A stretch of DNA of 64,000 nt from Hippopus hippopus. Lineage: Eukaryota > Mollusca > Bivalvia > Cardiida > Cardiidae. The position numbers were made by a program, and so were the translations under genes. Below are positions 1 through 11,894 of the stretch, piece by piece. Each line of letters starts with the position of its first letter. The first letter of the stretch is position 1. The stretch covers positions 22,949,084 through 23,013,083 of the forward strand of contig OX328098.1 of NCBI GenBank assembly GCA_946811185.2, written 5' to 3'. The notes beneath the pieces are model-generated. The model had not been told where the DNA came from. It worked only from the letters and a program-made list of their open reading frames with translations, and made no database searches.

Positions 1-3000
1 GCCAGCCCCCTCTTAGTCACCTTGAAGTTAACAATACTTCTTTGGAATCACCCCAAGATATAGCTGATGCTCTTGCAGACACCTTTTCCAAAAAGTCTTC
101 CTCTGAAAACTATTCTGAAAAGTTTCAGAGGAATAAAGCCAGAGAAGAAAAGAAAAAACTTAATTTCTATTCTTCTAATTCAGAGCATTATAATAAACTC
201 TTCACCTTTAAAGAATTAAAATCTGCTCTGAATAAAGCTCACGATTCTTCTCCTGGCCCAGATAAAGTTCATTACCAGTTTTTAAAACACTTACCTTTTA
301 CTTCTCTCTCAGTTTTACTTGATATTTTCAATGATATCTGGCAGTCAGGAGATTTTCCTTCATCCTGGCGGTAAGCACTAGTCATTCCTATCCCAAAACC
401 TGGCAAGGATATTAGTGACCCGGCTAACTATCGGCCAATAGCTCTTACAAGTTGTCTCTGCAAGACCTTAGAACGTATGGTCAACGACAGGCTTGTTTGG
501 TTTTTAGAGAAAAACAACCTCATTGTTGATGTACACAGTGGATTTCGACGCCAACGTGGCACCATAGATCATCTTGTCCGCTTTGAAACCTTTGTTAGAG
601 AAGCCTTTATTAATAGACAGCATGTAGTATCTGTCTTTTTTGACCTTGAAAGTGCTTACGATACGACTTGGAAATACGGAATTCTTAAAGACTTGCATGA
701 CTTTGGTCTTCGAGGCCGTCTTCCTCTTTTTATTTCAGCCTTTTTGGATGAACGTCTTTTCCGCGTCCGAGTTGGTAATACTCTCTCGGGAGCCCGTGAA
801 CAGGAGATGGGTGTACCCCAAGGATGTATTCTCTCTGTTACACTTTTCAGTGTAAAAATAAACAGTATAGTTAAAGCTATCTGTCCTGGTGTAGACTGTT
901 CCCTTTATGTTGATGACTTCGTTATATGCTTCAGATCTCGAAATATGAATATTATTGAGAGACAACTTCAACAGTGTCCCAACAAACTCCAAACGTGGTC
1001 TGATGAAAATGGCTTCAAATTTTCAAAGTCCAAAACTAAGTGCATGCACCTCTGTAATCTACGAGGTGTTCATCCAGACCCTGAACTGTATTTGGACAAA
1101 ACTAAAATTGAAGTCGTTTCTGAGTTTAAATTTCTTGGAGTCATCTTTGACAGAAAGCTTTCCTTCCTTCCTCATATCACTGCACTTAAAAAGTAGTGCA
1201 AGAAGGCTCTTAATCTTCTTAAGGTTGTGGCCCATTCTGAATGGGGAGCAGACGTAAAGTCCTCTTGCGGCTTTATCGGTCTTTAGTTCGCTCCAAATTA
1301 GACTATGGATCTATTGTATACGGATCTGCCTGTAAATCTTACCTGAAAATTCTCGATTCTATACACCACGAAGGTCTGCGTCTTGTACTTGGAGCTTTCA
1401 GAACTTCTCCCGTCAATAGTCTGTATGTTGAGGCTAATGAACCTTCTCTTTCTTACAGGAAGGAAAAACTCTCGCTTCAATATCTTTTAAAACTGAAGTC
1501 CAATCGTTTTAATCCAACTCATAAAGTTCTTTTTAAACCTCAATATAAACGTCTTTTTGAAAGGAAACCAAATGTTATTCCTCCATTTGGTATCCGCATG
1601 GAGCCCATTGTAGATAACCTTGGCATAGACACTTGAGTCTATTGCCTACTATAAAATCTCTGAAATCCTTCCACGGACACTAAATAGTGCAGAATTCAGA
1701 TTTGACCTTGCATCTGACAAAAAGTCTGTCACGGATAGAACTGTGTTTCATGCTAGATACAACGAGATAAAGGAGCATTATTTTTCCTTCAAACCCATCT
1801 ATACAGACGGATCTAAAGAGGGAAATTCTGTAGCAGCCGCCGCTGTTTATGGACAAAGGAGCCTAAAGTGCCGCCTTCCAAACAACTCCTCTATCTCCTC
1901 TGCTGAAATTAAAGCAATTGATCTTGCCCTTAATCTAGCTGAACGTTCTAATTCAAACTGTTTCATTATCTTTTCGGACTCTTTGTCAACATTACAAGCC
2001 CTTTCAAATCAATGCCTTGAGAATCCCTTAATCTGTAGTTTACTCGAAAGGATCTCACAAATTTCTTCTATGAATAGATTGGTGTTCTGCTGGCTTCCAA
2101 GTCATGTAGGCATCAAAGGCAATGAAAATGCCGATATGTCTGCCAAATCTGCACTTAACCTTCCCATTTCAGATTTTAAAGTTCCACACACTGATTTTAA
2201 ATCCTCCGTTTTAACACATATCCAATCTTCTTGGCAATCCCAGTGGGATGCTGATGTTTTCAATAAACTGCATTCAGTTAAACCGTCCCTTGGCGAATGG
2301 TACCCCGTTTACAGGTCTGTTCGTCGAGAAGAAGTGATAATTGCACGACTTCGAATTGGCCATTCACGCATCACACATTCCTGGCTCCTGACCAGAGACG
2401 ATGCCCCTGAATGTATTCCATGCAATGCATCCTTTTCTATAAAACATATCCTACTAGATTGCATTGACTTTCAGCCAGTTCGTTCAAAATATTTCAACGT
2501 CGATAGTTTAAAGAATCTTTTTGATTCTGTCAGCGTTGAATCTATTATCGCTTTCATAAAAGAGATTGGCATTTACAATAAACTGTGATATTTACTGTTG
2601 AGTTTCTTACCCATCTTTTTACATTCTTTATACGCCTTTATATTAGATTTCTTGTCAGCTGATTCATAGTCTTACCTTTTTTAATCTAAAACTTTTGAGT
2701 TTCTACCACTGCTTTTATATTCAGTTTACATCTCCTTAATGGGAGGATTAGCCCCCTTGGGGGCATCTTATCTCATTGGAGACAGGACCTCTTTAATGGG
2801 AGTATACTGATCCCATTGGAGGCTCCACACTTAACCAGTTTTAACACTCATTTCCAAGGAAAAATAATATTCACTGTATTACCTTTTTAATCTAAAATTT
2901 AGGAGTAGGCAGGGATGCCCAGCCACTCAGTATCATATTTTATGAATATTAAAACTTTTGAGTAGATAGGGATTGCCCTGTCACTCAATAATGTCCTTTA

Positions 3001-3162
3001 TGCATATTATACATAATCCTTCTTAATTCAACCCTTTTACTATTATCAATGTATTCGAACCTTTTTCAGTTTAAAAAATTCCACTTTATTCATCTTTTAA
3101 CACAGATATGCACGCTAAATGACCAAAGCTGTCGATGCACAATAAAACAACATTCATTCATT
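1..3162 (+). mobile_element. LINE copy A, I-superfamily-type non-LTR retrotransposon, 5' part outside window
   Basis: The window opens inside ORF2, between endonuclease and reverse transcriptase, and runs through RT, RNase H, the 3' UTR and a terminal ATTC repeat at 3151-3162. The sequence is nearly identical to copies B and D and clearly more diverged from C. The 3' UTR ends with the same GCTAAATGACCAAAGCTGTC block seen in all copies, just before the ATTC tail. The 5' end is not visible, so target-site duplication cannot be judged. The clade assignment (I/Nimb-like) rests on RNase H in ORF2, CCHC knuckles in ORF1 of sister copies and the microsatellite tail; I did not run a phylogeny. Confidence 0.93.
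3..2588 (+). pseudogene. ORF2 remnant of LINE copy A (RT + RNase H)
   Basis: This is the C-terminal two thirds of a LINE ORF2 polyprotein, which copies element RNA at the nicked target site. Visible are the RT fingers (IPKPGKD, SGFRRQRGTIDHL), the palm motifs FDLESAYD, VPQGC and the active site YVDD, then RNase H (YTDGSKEG, SAEIKAI, FSDSLSTL, NENAD) and a C-terminal CCHC (CIPCN..H..C). It is broken by an in-frame TAA at 372-374 (GAA in copy D), a TAG at 1194-1196 (AAG elsewhere), a 1-bp deletion near 1252 and a compensating 1-bp insertion near 1634. After 1636 the frame is open to the normal stop. The catalytic residues survive, so the copy died through nonsense and frameshift changes. Confidence 0.92.
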
Positions 3163-4585
3163 AGAAATTTTTTTGTTAAATTGCCTGTTTCTGTCAAAGC
3201 GCTGGCGGGGGTATTAAGTCACATTCAGTGACAGCTCTAGTTAATTTTGTCATCTGCAAATGCTTACAATTCAGAGCAGTCTAAATTTTTTTTGTGTTGT
3301 AAATGGTTAATGAAACACATCTAATGCCCGTTAATGAAACATAATGGAAATGAAATTAAAGTATTTGTTTTTTGTTTTTATAAAGGATCATTTGTTTTGG
3401 TATTCAGATTTCATTATCAATATCATCGATTGGAAATCGGCGCCAGTCCTGTGGAGTAAGGTGCCGGGTCACACATAAGCTATGATGCACTATCCTTACT
3501 GCCAACAGTCTTCCCTGGTTAAGGATTGTTTAAATCACAATAATCAGATTGCTGGAAACAGATAATACCATGGCTTGTGTACTTAAATAGAGCAAGTAAA
3601 AGCTATTGCGAATGGATTTGTAGCAAAAAAAATTGCGAACGAAAATAGGGGTGAATGGATTCCAACCATTTTACCCGTGTTCGCCAAGCATTTTAAAAGT
3701 AACACCATATTTCGACCAAAGCAAATGTGGTAAACCATATGTCGACCAAAGCAAATGTGGCTGACAGAAGTTGACATTTTTTCTTCTAATAAAATCGCTT
3801 ATTTTAAGCATTTTACCTTTCGATATTTTACATCACTCATCCCCTTGACTTTTGGATGACGTAAATATATGACAAATTAGAGAGGAACGGGATCCGAGAG
3901 GAACTAAAAGATTGGTTCTGTTTACAAATCATGCCCCAATCAACTTGTATTTGATCAATTTGCAGGTTCCACTTATTGTGATCAGAGATTTCCGAGGGTT
4001 CGTGCATTTAGACTTAAACCGGATGGAAAGAGACGTTTCAAATGGATCATATTTTGCACCTGTTTAATTAATACTTGGTTCGAATTATTTTTGCAGGCAG
4101 AAATCTTATATTACCATATATGCTCAACTATAAGACGCCTTCGCTTATAAGACGCTCCCCCCAACTTTGTGATTCCAAATAGGGGATTTCATTGATGACC
4201 TCCTATCCGACGCATGTAGACTTCGCACTTACCATAAGAATGCTAAAATTGTGATTATTCACCTCTAAATATGCCACGCAGATACTACGATCTATCGCCC
4301 GGTATCAAAGTTGCATCATTCCAAAAATTAATCTCCTGTATCTTAGCTGATCATACCTTGATTCAAGTCAAATTTATTTTTAAAATGGAAAAAAAGCAAC
4401 TTGAAAAAGTGTAAGGCATAGACAGACCACTCACATTTTTTGTTAAAATAATCCTGTCAGGGAAATTAGGCCTTCAACGGTTTGCTGATACTGTTAGTTA
4501 TTAATGGGTACGGTAAAGTGATAGTGAGTGGGACACCCTCACGCTATTTTTAGTGATTCTGTCTATATTTGGAAACATATCAGAA
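3163..4585. other. Unassigned spacer between LINE copies A and B
   Basis: I see no gene here. Apart from a tandem duplication at 3704-3762, the only pattern is a pair of related 11-12 base words at about 4128-4155 (CTATAAGACGC and CTTATAAGACGC), which look like part of an unrecognised dispersed repeat. The rest is AT-rich unique-looking sequence up to the 5' end of copy B. Confidence 0.5.
3704..3762. repeat. Two-copy 30-bp tandem duplication
   Basis: Two adjacent units contain TCGACCAAAGCAAATGTGG and are spaced 30 bp apart (units starting at 3704 and 3734) with one or two differences. This is a simple local duplication with no visible function. Confidence 0.75.
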
Positions 4586-5199
4586 CCCCCAGCTGGGCGG
4601 GGGGAAAGAAATAGCTCTGCTGTCGCACTATAGCAGGGGTAAGACACCCCCCACCCCCCCACCTCCCCCCATGCCTGCCTATTCGCAGTAGGCTGCATCT
4701 CGTGTCGTTTGATGACGGGATCCTGGTGGTTGAGTGGATTCAGAGTATGGCCCTTTGATAGCTCTGTTTTTGCAGCACACCACTTTGGCCTTGAACTGAA
4801 CTAAACGAGGGGTCAGAAAGGCCTGTTCTGATCAATCGGCTGGTCACGCCAGGCCCTAGGGTGTTTCTCTGACTTTGTTTTCTTTTACACATACATACAC
4901 AGATACATCATTTCTCTTCTCTGTCGTTATTTGCTGTATGTCAATACCCTAGAAGGCGGTGGCTCATGGGCTAATCGGGCGAAGGCATGGTGTTTGATTG
5001 ACACTTGTAAATGCCCAAAGATAGTCTATGCTTGGTATTGCATTCTGCGGGCCTACATTTGTCCGGTCTAGCCCTTTCACTTCGAGTATATCACCGATGT
5101 ATCCTTGTCATGATTTGAGTTGGGTTTCCCCAGATCATGTCCCCTTGTTGGGCTCCGAGGCGGGTGGGGAGCATCGGTGATGAACAATATTAAACAAAC

Positions 5200-6721
5200 A
5201 TGGCAACACAAAAGAAAGCCAAGCATGTCCTTTCTGATTCTGATTCAGAATCTGATATTTCTTACCATACAAGTTCAATATTTGCTCATTTCATTGTAAT
5301 TGAGGCAGTTGACTCATCTAAACCCATTTCAAAACTTTCCCCTTTCGTAATAGAAAAAACAATCTCCTCCATTTTGGGAACACCAAAGTCAGTCAAAAAA
5401 TTAAAGAATGACACCCTTCTTTTTGAATGTCTTTCTCAACAACAGACCAAAAATCTTCTTTTGCATAAAATTTTTTTCAATCCGGATGTCAAAATTTATC
5501 CACATAAAACTTTAAACACCAGCAAAGGAGTCATCAGGTGTAAGGAGCTGTCCTACTGTGACTCAGTAGAAGAGATTGAAAGTAATCTCAAATCTCAAGC
5601 TGTATTATGAGGTCAAAAGAATCTCCGTGTTCAGAAATGGTGTACGTAGGGATACAAATACCTATATCCTTACTTTTTCTTCACCTATTCTTCCTCCTTC
5701 CATTAAAATAGGATTCCAGTCTGTAAAGGTTGACGTGTATGTGCCTAACCCTTTGCGCTGTTATAAATGCCAGAGGTATGGCCATCACGAAAGTAATTGC
5801 AAAAGCACACCCGTATGTCCAAAATGTGCTTTTGAGGGCTCTGATCATGAACCTAATACTTGCAATAACCCTATGCTCTGTTTTAATTGCAAGTGCCCTC
5901 ATCCAACCTTTTCTAAAGACTGTTCAGTCTGGAAGGAAGAAAAAGAAATCCTTTCAATAACATATAAGGAAAATGTCAGTTTTGTGGAAGCACGGAAGAT
6001 AGTTGAGAAGCGCAGAAATGACCAAACATTGTTGAATAGTTCAACATCCTATGCAAGAGTATCATCGGCAACATCTGGACAGGAACATGGCTCTACTTGT
6101 GAACTCTTGGCAAAGAAACTTCTTGAAAAGTTTCCAGAAATGACCAATGAGTTGAAGAGCTTACTCCCTGACATTCAACCTTTCGAACCTCCAAACCCTC
6201 CAAAACAGACACAACCTACATCCAGACCCACTACTCCATCCAGTACCCTAACAACACCATCTACCTCTTCTCTAAGTATTTCTTCACAAAAAACTTCAAA
6301 ACCATCTACCTCTTCACTAAATATCTCTTCGAAGAAAGCTTCAAAGCCATCTCCCCCTTCACAACAGCCTCCAAAGAAACCCCAACCTCCATCTTCACAG
6401 TCTACAACTAAATCTAACATTTCATCTAAAGATAACAAATCTAATCATGCACCCCGATCTCCTAAAAGGTCTTCATCAAAATCTAAACCACAACCCAGAG
6501 ATACCCATGGATATTGTGAAATCACAGTCAAAGTAAATGATCCTGTCCCTACCTCCAACAGATTTTTGGAGCTAGAGGACATGGATGCAGATGCTGAAAA
6601 TCTGGAAGGTGAGGCTTCAGATTTAGAAGCCTCTATCTGGTCCATTTCCAAAGATCCTTGGAACAAGGATGCTGACACTTGGCACTCGTCCAAACCCGAG
6701 ACAACTGTAATGAACTCTTAA
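5200..6721 (+). pseudogene. LINE copy B ORF1 (nucleic-acid-binding zinc-knuckle protein), frameshifted
   Basis: ORF1 proteins of this LINE type coat element RNA in the ribonucleoprotein particle. The start is ATGGCAACACAAAAG, shared with copy C. The frame is open to about 5595, where an extra base relative to copy C (context GCTGTATTATGAGGTC) shifts it; the rest continues one frame over to 6721. After the shift come three CCHC-like knuckles (CYKCQRYGHHESNC, then CPKC..H..C, CFNC..H..C), followed by a long Ser/Pro/Lys/Thr-rich tail. The tail is nearly the same as that of copy D, whereas the front half matches copy C, so the copy is a mosaic with a switch near 6230-6300. Not translatable as one protein. 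Confidence 0.9.
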
Positions 6722-6793
6722 CCAATCTATTTTAAAATGCATTGGTTTACGGCCTATTTTTTTAATTTAGCTTTTATACTTTCCTCATTCACT

Positions 6794-9700
6794 ATGGATA
6801 CCATAATCCGGTGGAATTGTCGAGGTCTGAAGTCAAACTTTGACGAACTTTCCCTTTTAATCAATGATCACAAACCAGTTGCTGTTTGTCTGCAAGAAAC
6901 CTTCCTTAGATGGGAGGATGATATCTCCATCAAATATCATCATTCCATTTACAATAAAATCTTTACCGAAGGCGAAAAAGCCAGAGGTGGTGTTTCTATT
7001 ATTGTTAACAACAACATTCCTCATAAAGTTATCTCTCTTAATACAAATTTGCAAGCTGTTGCCATAAGATCATCTTTACACAGTGTTGTTACACTGTGTT
7101 CTTTATATCTTCCCCCGAGTACACCTATCAATGAGACCAATCTGAATGATCTCATTTCCCAATTGCCGTCCCCCTATATTCTTGCTGGAGACTTTAATGG
7201 TCACAGTGTTATGTGGGGTTGCGATGACACTAACCAGAGAGGTTTACAGTTGGAGAGCTTCATTTCGAACAACTCTTTGTCTTTCATGAATGATAACAAA
7301 ACCTACTTGCAGCAACTGGAACTTACTCTTCTATTGATTTAACCTTATGCAGCCCAGTCTTACTTCCCAATTACACTTGGAAAGTAACTGAGGATTTGTG
7401 TGGAAGTGATCACTTCCCTATTATCTTTTCATCTACACAACCATCTAGCAGTGTACGACCGCAGAAATGGAAGCTATCCAAAGCCAATTGGAATAAATTT
7501 GAAACCCTCTGTGAACAAACCATTACACATGATAAATTTGGAGATTGCGGTGATCCCCCAAAACATTTCACTTCCCTATTAATTGATGCAGCTAAACAGT
7601 CGGTCCCTCAGACCTCGACAAATCCAAAACGTCCTGACAAGCCTTGGTACAATGATGATTGTAAACAGGCTGTCAGAGACAGAAAACAAGCCCTTAGAAA
7701 GTTTAACCTCAGGCCTACAAAAGAAAATCATAACTCATTCCGTATTTCCAGAGCAAAGGCTGGACGAACCATTAGAGAAAGTAAGCGCAAGGCTTGGAGA
7801 CAATATGTCTCTAAATTAAATAGTAGAACTACTACTAAAAAACCTGGGACATGATCAGAAAGATCAATGGCAAAGGCCAGCCCCCTCTTAGTCACCTTGA
7901 AGTTAACAATACTTCGTTGGAATCACCCCAAGATATAGCTGATGCTCTTGCAGACACCTTTTGCAAAAAGTCTTCCTCTGAAAACTATTCTGAAAAGTTT
8001 CAGAGGAATAAAGCCAGAGAAGAAAAGAAAAAACTTAATTTCAATTCTTCTAATTCAGAGCATTATAATAAACTCTTCACCTTTAAAGAATTAAAATCTG
8101 CTCTGAATAAAGCTCACGATTCTTCTCCTGGCCCAGATAAAGTTCATTACCAGTTTTTAAAACACTTACCTTTTACTTCTCTCTCAGTTTTACTTGATAG
8201 TTTCAATGATATCTGGCAGTCAGGAGATTTTCCTTCATCCTAGCGGGAAGCATTAGTCATTCCTATCCCAAAACCTGGCAAGGATATTAGTGACCCGGCT
8301 AACTATCGGCCAATAGCTCTTACAAGTTCTGCCCCGCCCGGGCGGCTCAGTGGTGAGCGTGTCGGACTCATGACTTGGTGGTTGTGAGTTCGATACCAGG
8401 TTGAGGCGAACTTTCTTTCCGGCGTATTTTCGCCTCTCACCTCTGCTGAAACATGTGAGAAAAGTAGTCGGTGGCTTTGGAAAGAAAGTTGTGTTAGTAC
8501 TGGTGTGAGAAAGCCAGGAAATACATGTGCGTCACCGACCGCCATGATATGACCTTAGCTGTTAAAGTGGCGTTAAAACCGAATACAACCAACCAACCAA
8601 CTCTTACAAGTTGTCTCTGCAAGACCTTAGAACGTATGGTCAACGACAGGCTTGTTTGGTTTTAGAGAAAAACAACCTCATCGTTGATGTACACAGTGGA
8701 TTTCGACGCCAAAGTGGCACCATAGATCATCTTGTCAGCTTTGAAACCTTTGTCAGAGAAGCCTTTATTAATAGACAGCATGTAGTATCTGTCTTTTTTG
8801 ACCTTGAAAGTGCTTACAATACGACTTGGAAATACGGAATTCTTAAAGACTTGCATGACTTTGGTCTTCGAGGCCGTCTTCCTCTTTTTATTTCAGCCTT
8901 CTTGGATGAACGTCTTTTGCGCGTCCGAGTTGGTAATACTCTCTCGGGAGCCCGTGAACAGGAGATGGGTGTACCCCAAGGATGTATTCTCTCTGTTACA
9001 CTTTTCAGTGTGAAAATAAACAGTATAGTTAAAGCTATCTGTCCTGGTGTAGACTGTTCCCTTTATGTTGATTACTTCGTTATATGCTTCAGATCTCGAA
9101 ATATGAATATTATTGAGAGACAACTTCAACAATGTCTCAACAAGCTTTAAACATGGTCTGATGAAAATGGCTTCAAATTTTCAAAGTCAAAAACTAAGTG
9201 CATGCACCTTTGTAATCTACGAGGTGTTCATCCAGACCCTGAACTGTATTTGGACAAAACTAAAATTGAAGTCGTTTCTGAGTTTAAATTTCTTGGAGTC
9301 ATCTTTGACTGAAAGCTTTCCTTCCTTCCTCACATCACTGCACTTAAAAAGAAGTGCAAGAAGGCTCTTAATCTTCTTAAGGTTGTGGCCCATTCTGAAT
9401 GGGGAGCAGACCGTAAAGTCCTCTTGCGGCTTTACCGGTCTTTAGTTCGCTCCAAATTAGACTATGGATCTATTGTATACGGATCTGCCCGTAAATCTTA
9501 CCTGAAAATTCTCGATTCTATACACCACGAAGGTCTGCGTCTTGTACTTGGAGCTTTCAGAACTTCTCCCGTCAATAGTCTGTATGTTGAGGCTAATGAA
9601 CCTTCTCTTTCTTACAGGAAGGAAAAACTCTCGCTTCAATATCTTTTAAAACTGAAGTCCAATCGTTTTAATCCAACTCATAAAGTTCTTTTTAAACCTC

Positions 9701-10746
9701 AATATAAACGTCTTTTTGAAAGGAAACCAAATGTTATTCCTCCATTTGGTATCCGCATGGAGCCCATTGTAGATAACCTTGGCATAGACACTGAGTCTAT
9801 TGCCGACTATAAAATCTCTGAAATCCCTCCATGGACACTAAACAGTGCAGAATTCAGATTTGACCTTGCATCTGACAAAAAGTCTGTCACGGATAGAACT
9901 GTGTTTCATGCTAGATACAACGAGATAAAGGAGCATTATTTTTCCTTCAAACCCATCTATACAGATGGATCTGAAGAAGGAAATTCTGTAGCAGTTGCCA
10001 CTGTTTATGGACAAAGGAGCCTAAAGTGCCGCCTTCCAAACAACTCCTCTATCTTCTCTGCTGAAATTAAAGCAATTGATCTTGCCCTTAATCTAGCTGA
10101 ACGTTCTAATTCCAACCGTTTCATTATCTTTTCGGACTCTTTGTCAACATTACAAGCCCTTTCAAATCAATGCCTTGAGAATCCCTTAATCTGTAGTTTA
10201 CTCGAAAGGATCTCACAAATTTCTTCTATGAATAGATTGGTGTTATGCTGGCTTCCAAGTCATGTAGGCATCAAAGGCAATGAAAATGCCAATAGGTCTG
10301 CCAAATCTGCACTTAACCTTCCCATTTCAGATTTTAAAGTTCCACACACTGATTTTAAATCCTCCGTTTTAACACATATCCAATCTTCTTGGCAATCCCA
10401 GTGGGATGCTGATGTTTTCAATAAACTGCATTCAGTTAAACCGTCCCTTGGTGAATGGTACCCCGTTTACAGGTCTGTTCGTCAAGAAGAAGTGATAATT
10501 GCACGACTTCGAATTGGCCATTCACGCATCACACATTCCTGGCTCTTGACCAGAGACGATGCCCCTGAATGTATTCCATGCAATGCATCCTTTTCTATAA
10601 AACATATCCTACTAGATTGCATTGACTTTCAGCCAGTTCGTTCAAAATATTTCAACGTCGATAGTTTAAAGAATCTTTTTGATTCTGTCAGCGTTGAATC
10701 TATTATCGCTTTCATAAAAGAGATTGGCATTTACAATAAACTGTGA
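6794..10746 (+). pseudogene. LINE copy B ORF2 (endonuclease-RT-RNase H), multiply broken
   Basis: The conserved start is ATG at 6794 (MDTIIRWNCRG), preceded by 19 further open codons from 6737. The EEP endonuclease motifs QETF, GDFNGH and GSDHFPI are present. Breaks: small deletions near 7300-7315, a 1-bp loss near 7848, TAG at 8241-8243 (TGG elsewhere), the SINE at 8329-8600, a T deletion near 8661, TAA at 9148-9150 and TGA at 9310-9312. From 9385 the frame is open to 10746. The RT active site reads YVDY instead of YVDD, and the last RNase H acidic residue in the NENAD motif is N. This copy is catalytically dead as well as truncated. It is otherwise close to copies A and D. Confidence 0.92.
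8329..8600 (+). mobile_element. tRNA-derived SINE-1 inserted in LINE copy B
   Basis: The insertion is flanked by a perfect 12-bp target-site duplication CTCTTACAAGTT (8317-8328 and 8601-8612), and copies A and D give the empty site. The head is tRNA-like with an A-box-like GGCTCAGTGGTGAGCG and a B-box-like GTTCGATACC; the body contains TTTCTTTCCGGCG and the 3' end is GGCGTTAAAACC followed by an AACC-type tail. The body and 3' end resemble SINE-2 at 55185, so both belong to one composite SINE group. Because it is transcribed by Pol III from the head, it carries no coding sequence. Confidence 0.93.
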
Positions 10747-10980
10747 TATTTACTGTTGAGTTTCTTACCCATCTTTTTACATTCTTTATACGCCTTTATA
10801 TTAGATATCTTGTCAGCTGATTCATAGTCTTACCTTTTTTAATCTAAAACTTTTGAGTTTCTACCACTGCTTTTATATTCAGTTTACATCTCCTTAATGG
10901 GAGGATTAGCCCCCATTGGGGCATCTTATCTCATTGGAGACAGGACCTCTTTAATGGGAGTATACTGATCCCATTGGAGG

Positions 10981-11894
10981 CATAGGGGTCCGTAGTTTGA
11001 TTCCTGGCACCCACAGACTACATATTATAAACAAGGGATTTAACTGTATACAGCCCGTTACTCGCCCCCGGTTACAAAAAACAACGTATCTTTTCTACCC
11101 TATCAGTTATTCTCCTATTTTTTTCTACAGCTGAGAGCTAAAACATTTTTCTACCAGAAAAACACAACTGTTTGTCAGTGGCTAATGCAGTTTGGCTGAT
11201 ACATTCGCTCGAACTTGTAAACTCGCTCAAAAATCTGGGCCATTGACACGGGTTCGTACATCCGTTTTCAAGATATAAAATGCACTTTAGATCCAATGAA
11301 ACGCAGCATTAGCGGCACCCACCCTTTAAACATGTTTAAAAATACTTCTGACCTATAGTCTTTATCTTCAATAACGACGAAACGCCTCAGAATTCGTTGA
11401 ATTTGTGATCCACGTTCTTATTTCGAACAGCAGCTGCCATCTTCTGTCATGTGACATTGTTTGGAACGAGAAATTTCATTGGTTGATATGTATTAACAGT
11501 CGTGCATTAAACCAATGAAATTTCGTACAGCTGCTCACACCTTTTTGTCACGTGACAGTACGGTGACACTGTTTGGAACGAGAAATTTCATTGGTTTATA
11601 TGCGCGAACGTCAGTATTGAATGTACGAACCCGTGTCAATGGCGAAGATTTTTGAGCGAGTTTACAAGTTTGAGCGAATGTATCAGCCAGACTGCATTAG
11701 CCACTGACAAATAGTTGTGTTTTTCTGGTAGAAAAATGTTTTGGCTCTCAGCTGTAGAAAAAATTAGGAGAATAACTGATGGAGTAGAAAAGATACGTTG
11801 TTTTTTTGTAACCAGGGGCGAGTAACGGGCTGCATACAGTTAAATCCCTTGTTTTAGTCTATGGGGGATAGGAGTCAAACTACGGACCCCTATG
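10981..11894. mobile_element. Foldback (long-TIR) DNA element FB-1, 914 bp, 8-bp TSD
   Basis: The ends read CATAGGGGTCCGTAG and, at the right, its complement CTACGGACCCCTATG. The inverted arms run about 280 bp each (to about 11260 and from about 11615) at roughly 90% identity by eye. The direct duplication ATTGGAGG occurs at 10973-10980 and 11895-11902; LINE copies A, C and D show the uninterrupted site, which fixes the boundaries. The middle carries two direct copies of GGAACGAGAAATTTCATTGG (about 11463 and 11575) and an inverted partial copy. There is no transposase. An 8-bp duplication fits hAT or P superfamilies, but the terminal CATAG does not fit the usual hAT end, so I leave it unassigned. 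Confidence 0.92.

Noticed and set aside
6175..6438. Reverse-strand open frame under LINE ORF1
   Set aside because: It is the complement of the low-complexity Ser/Pro/Lys tail; composition alone keeps it open.
8338..8405. tRNA gene in LINE copy B
   Set aside because: It is the head of SINE-1; stems are imperfect and the unit ends in a SINE body and tail.
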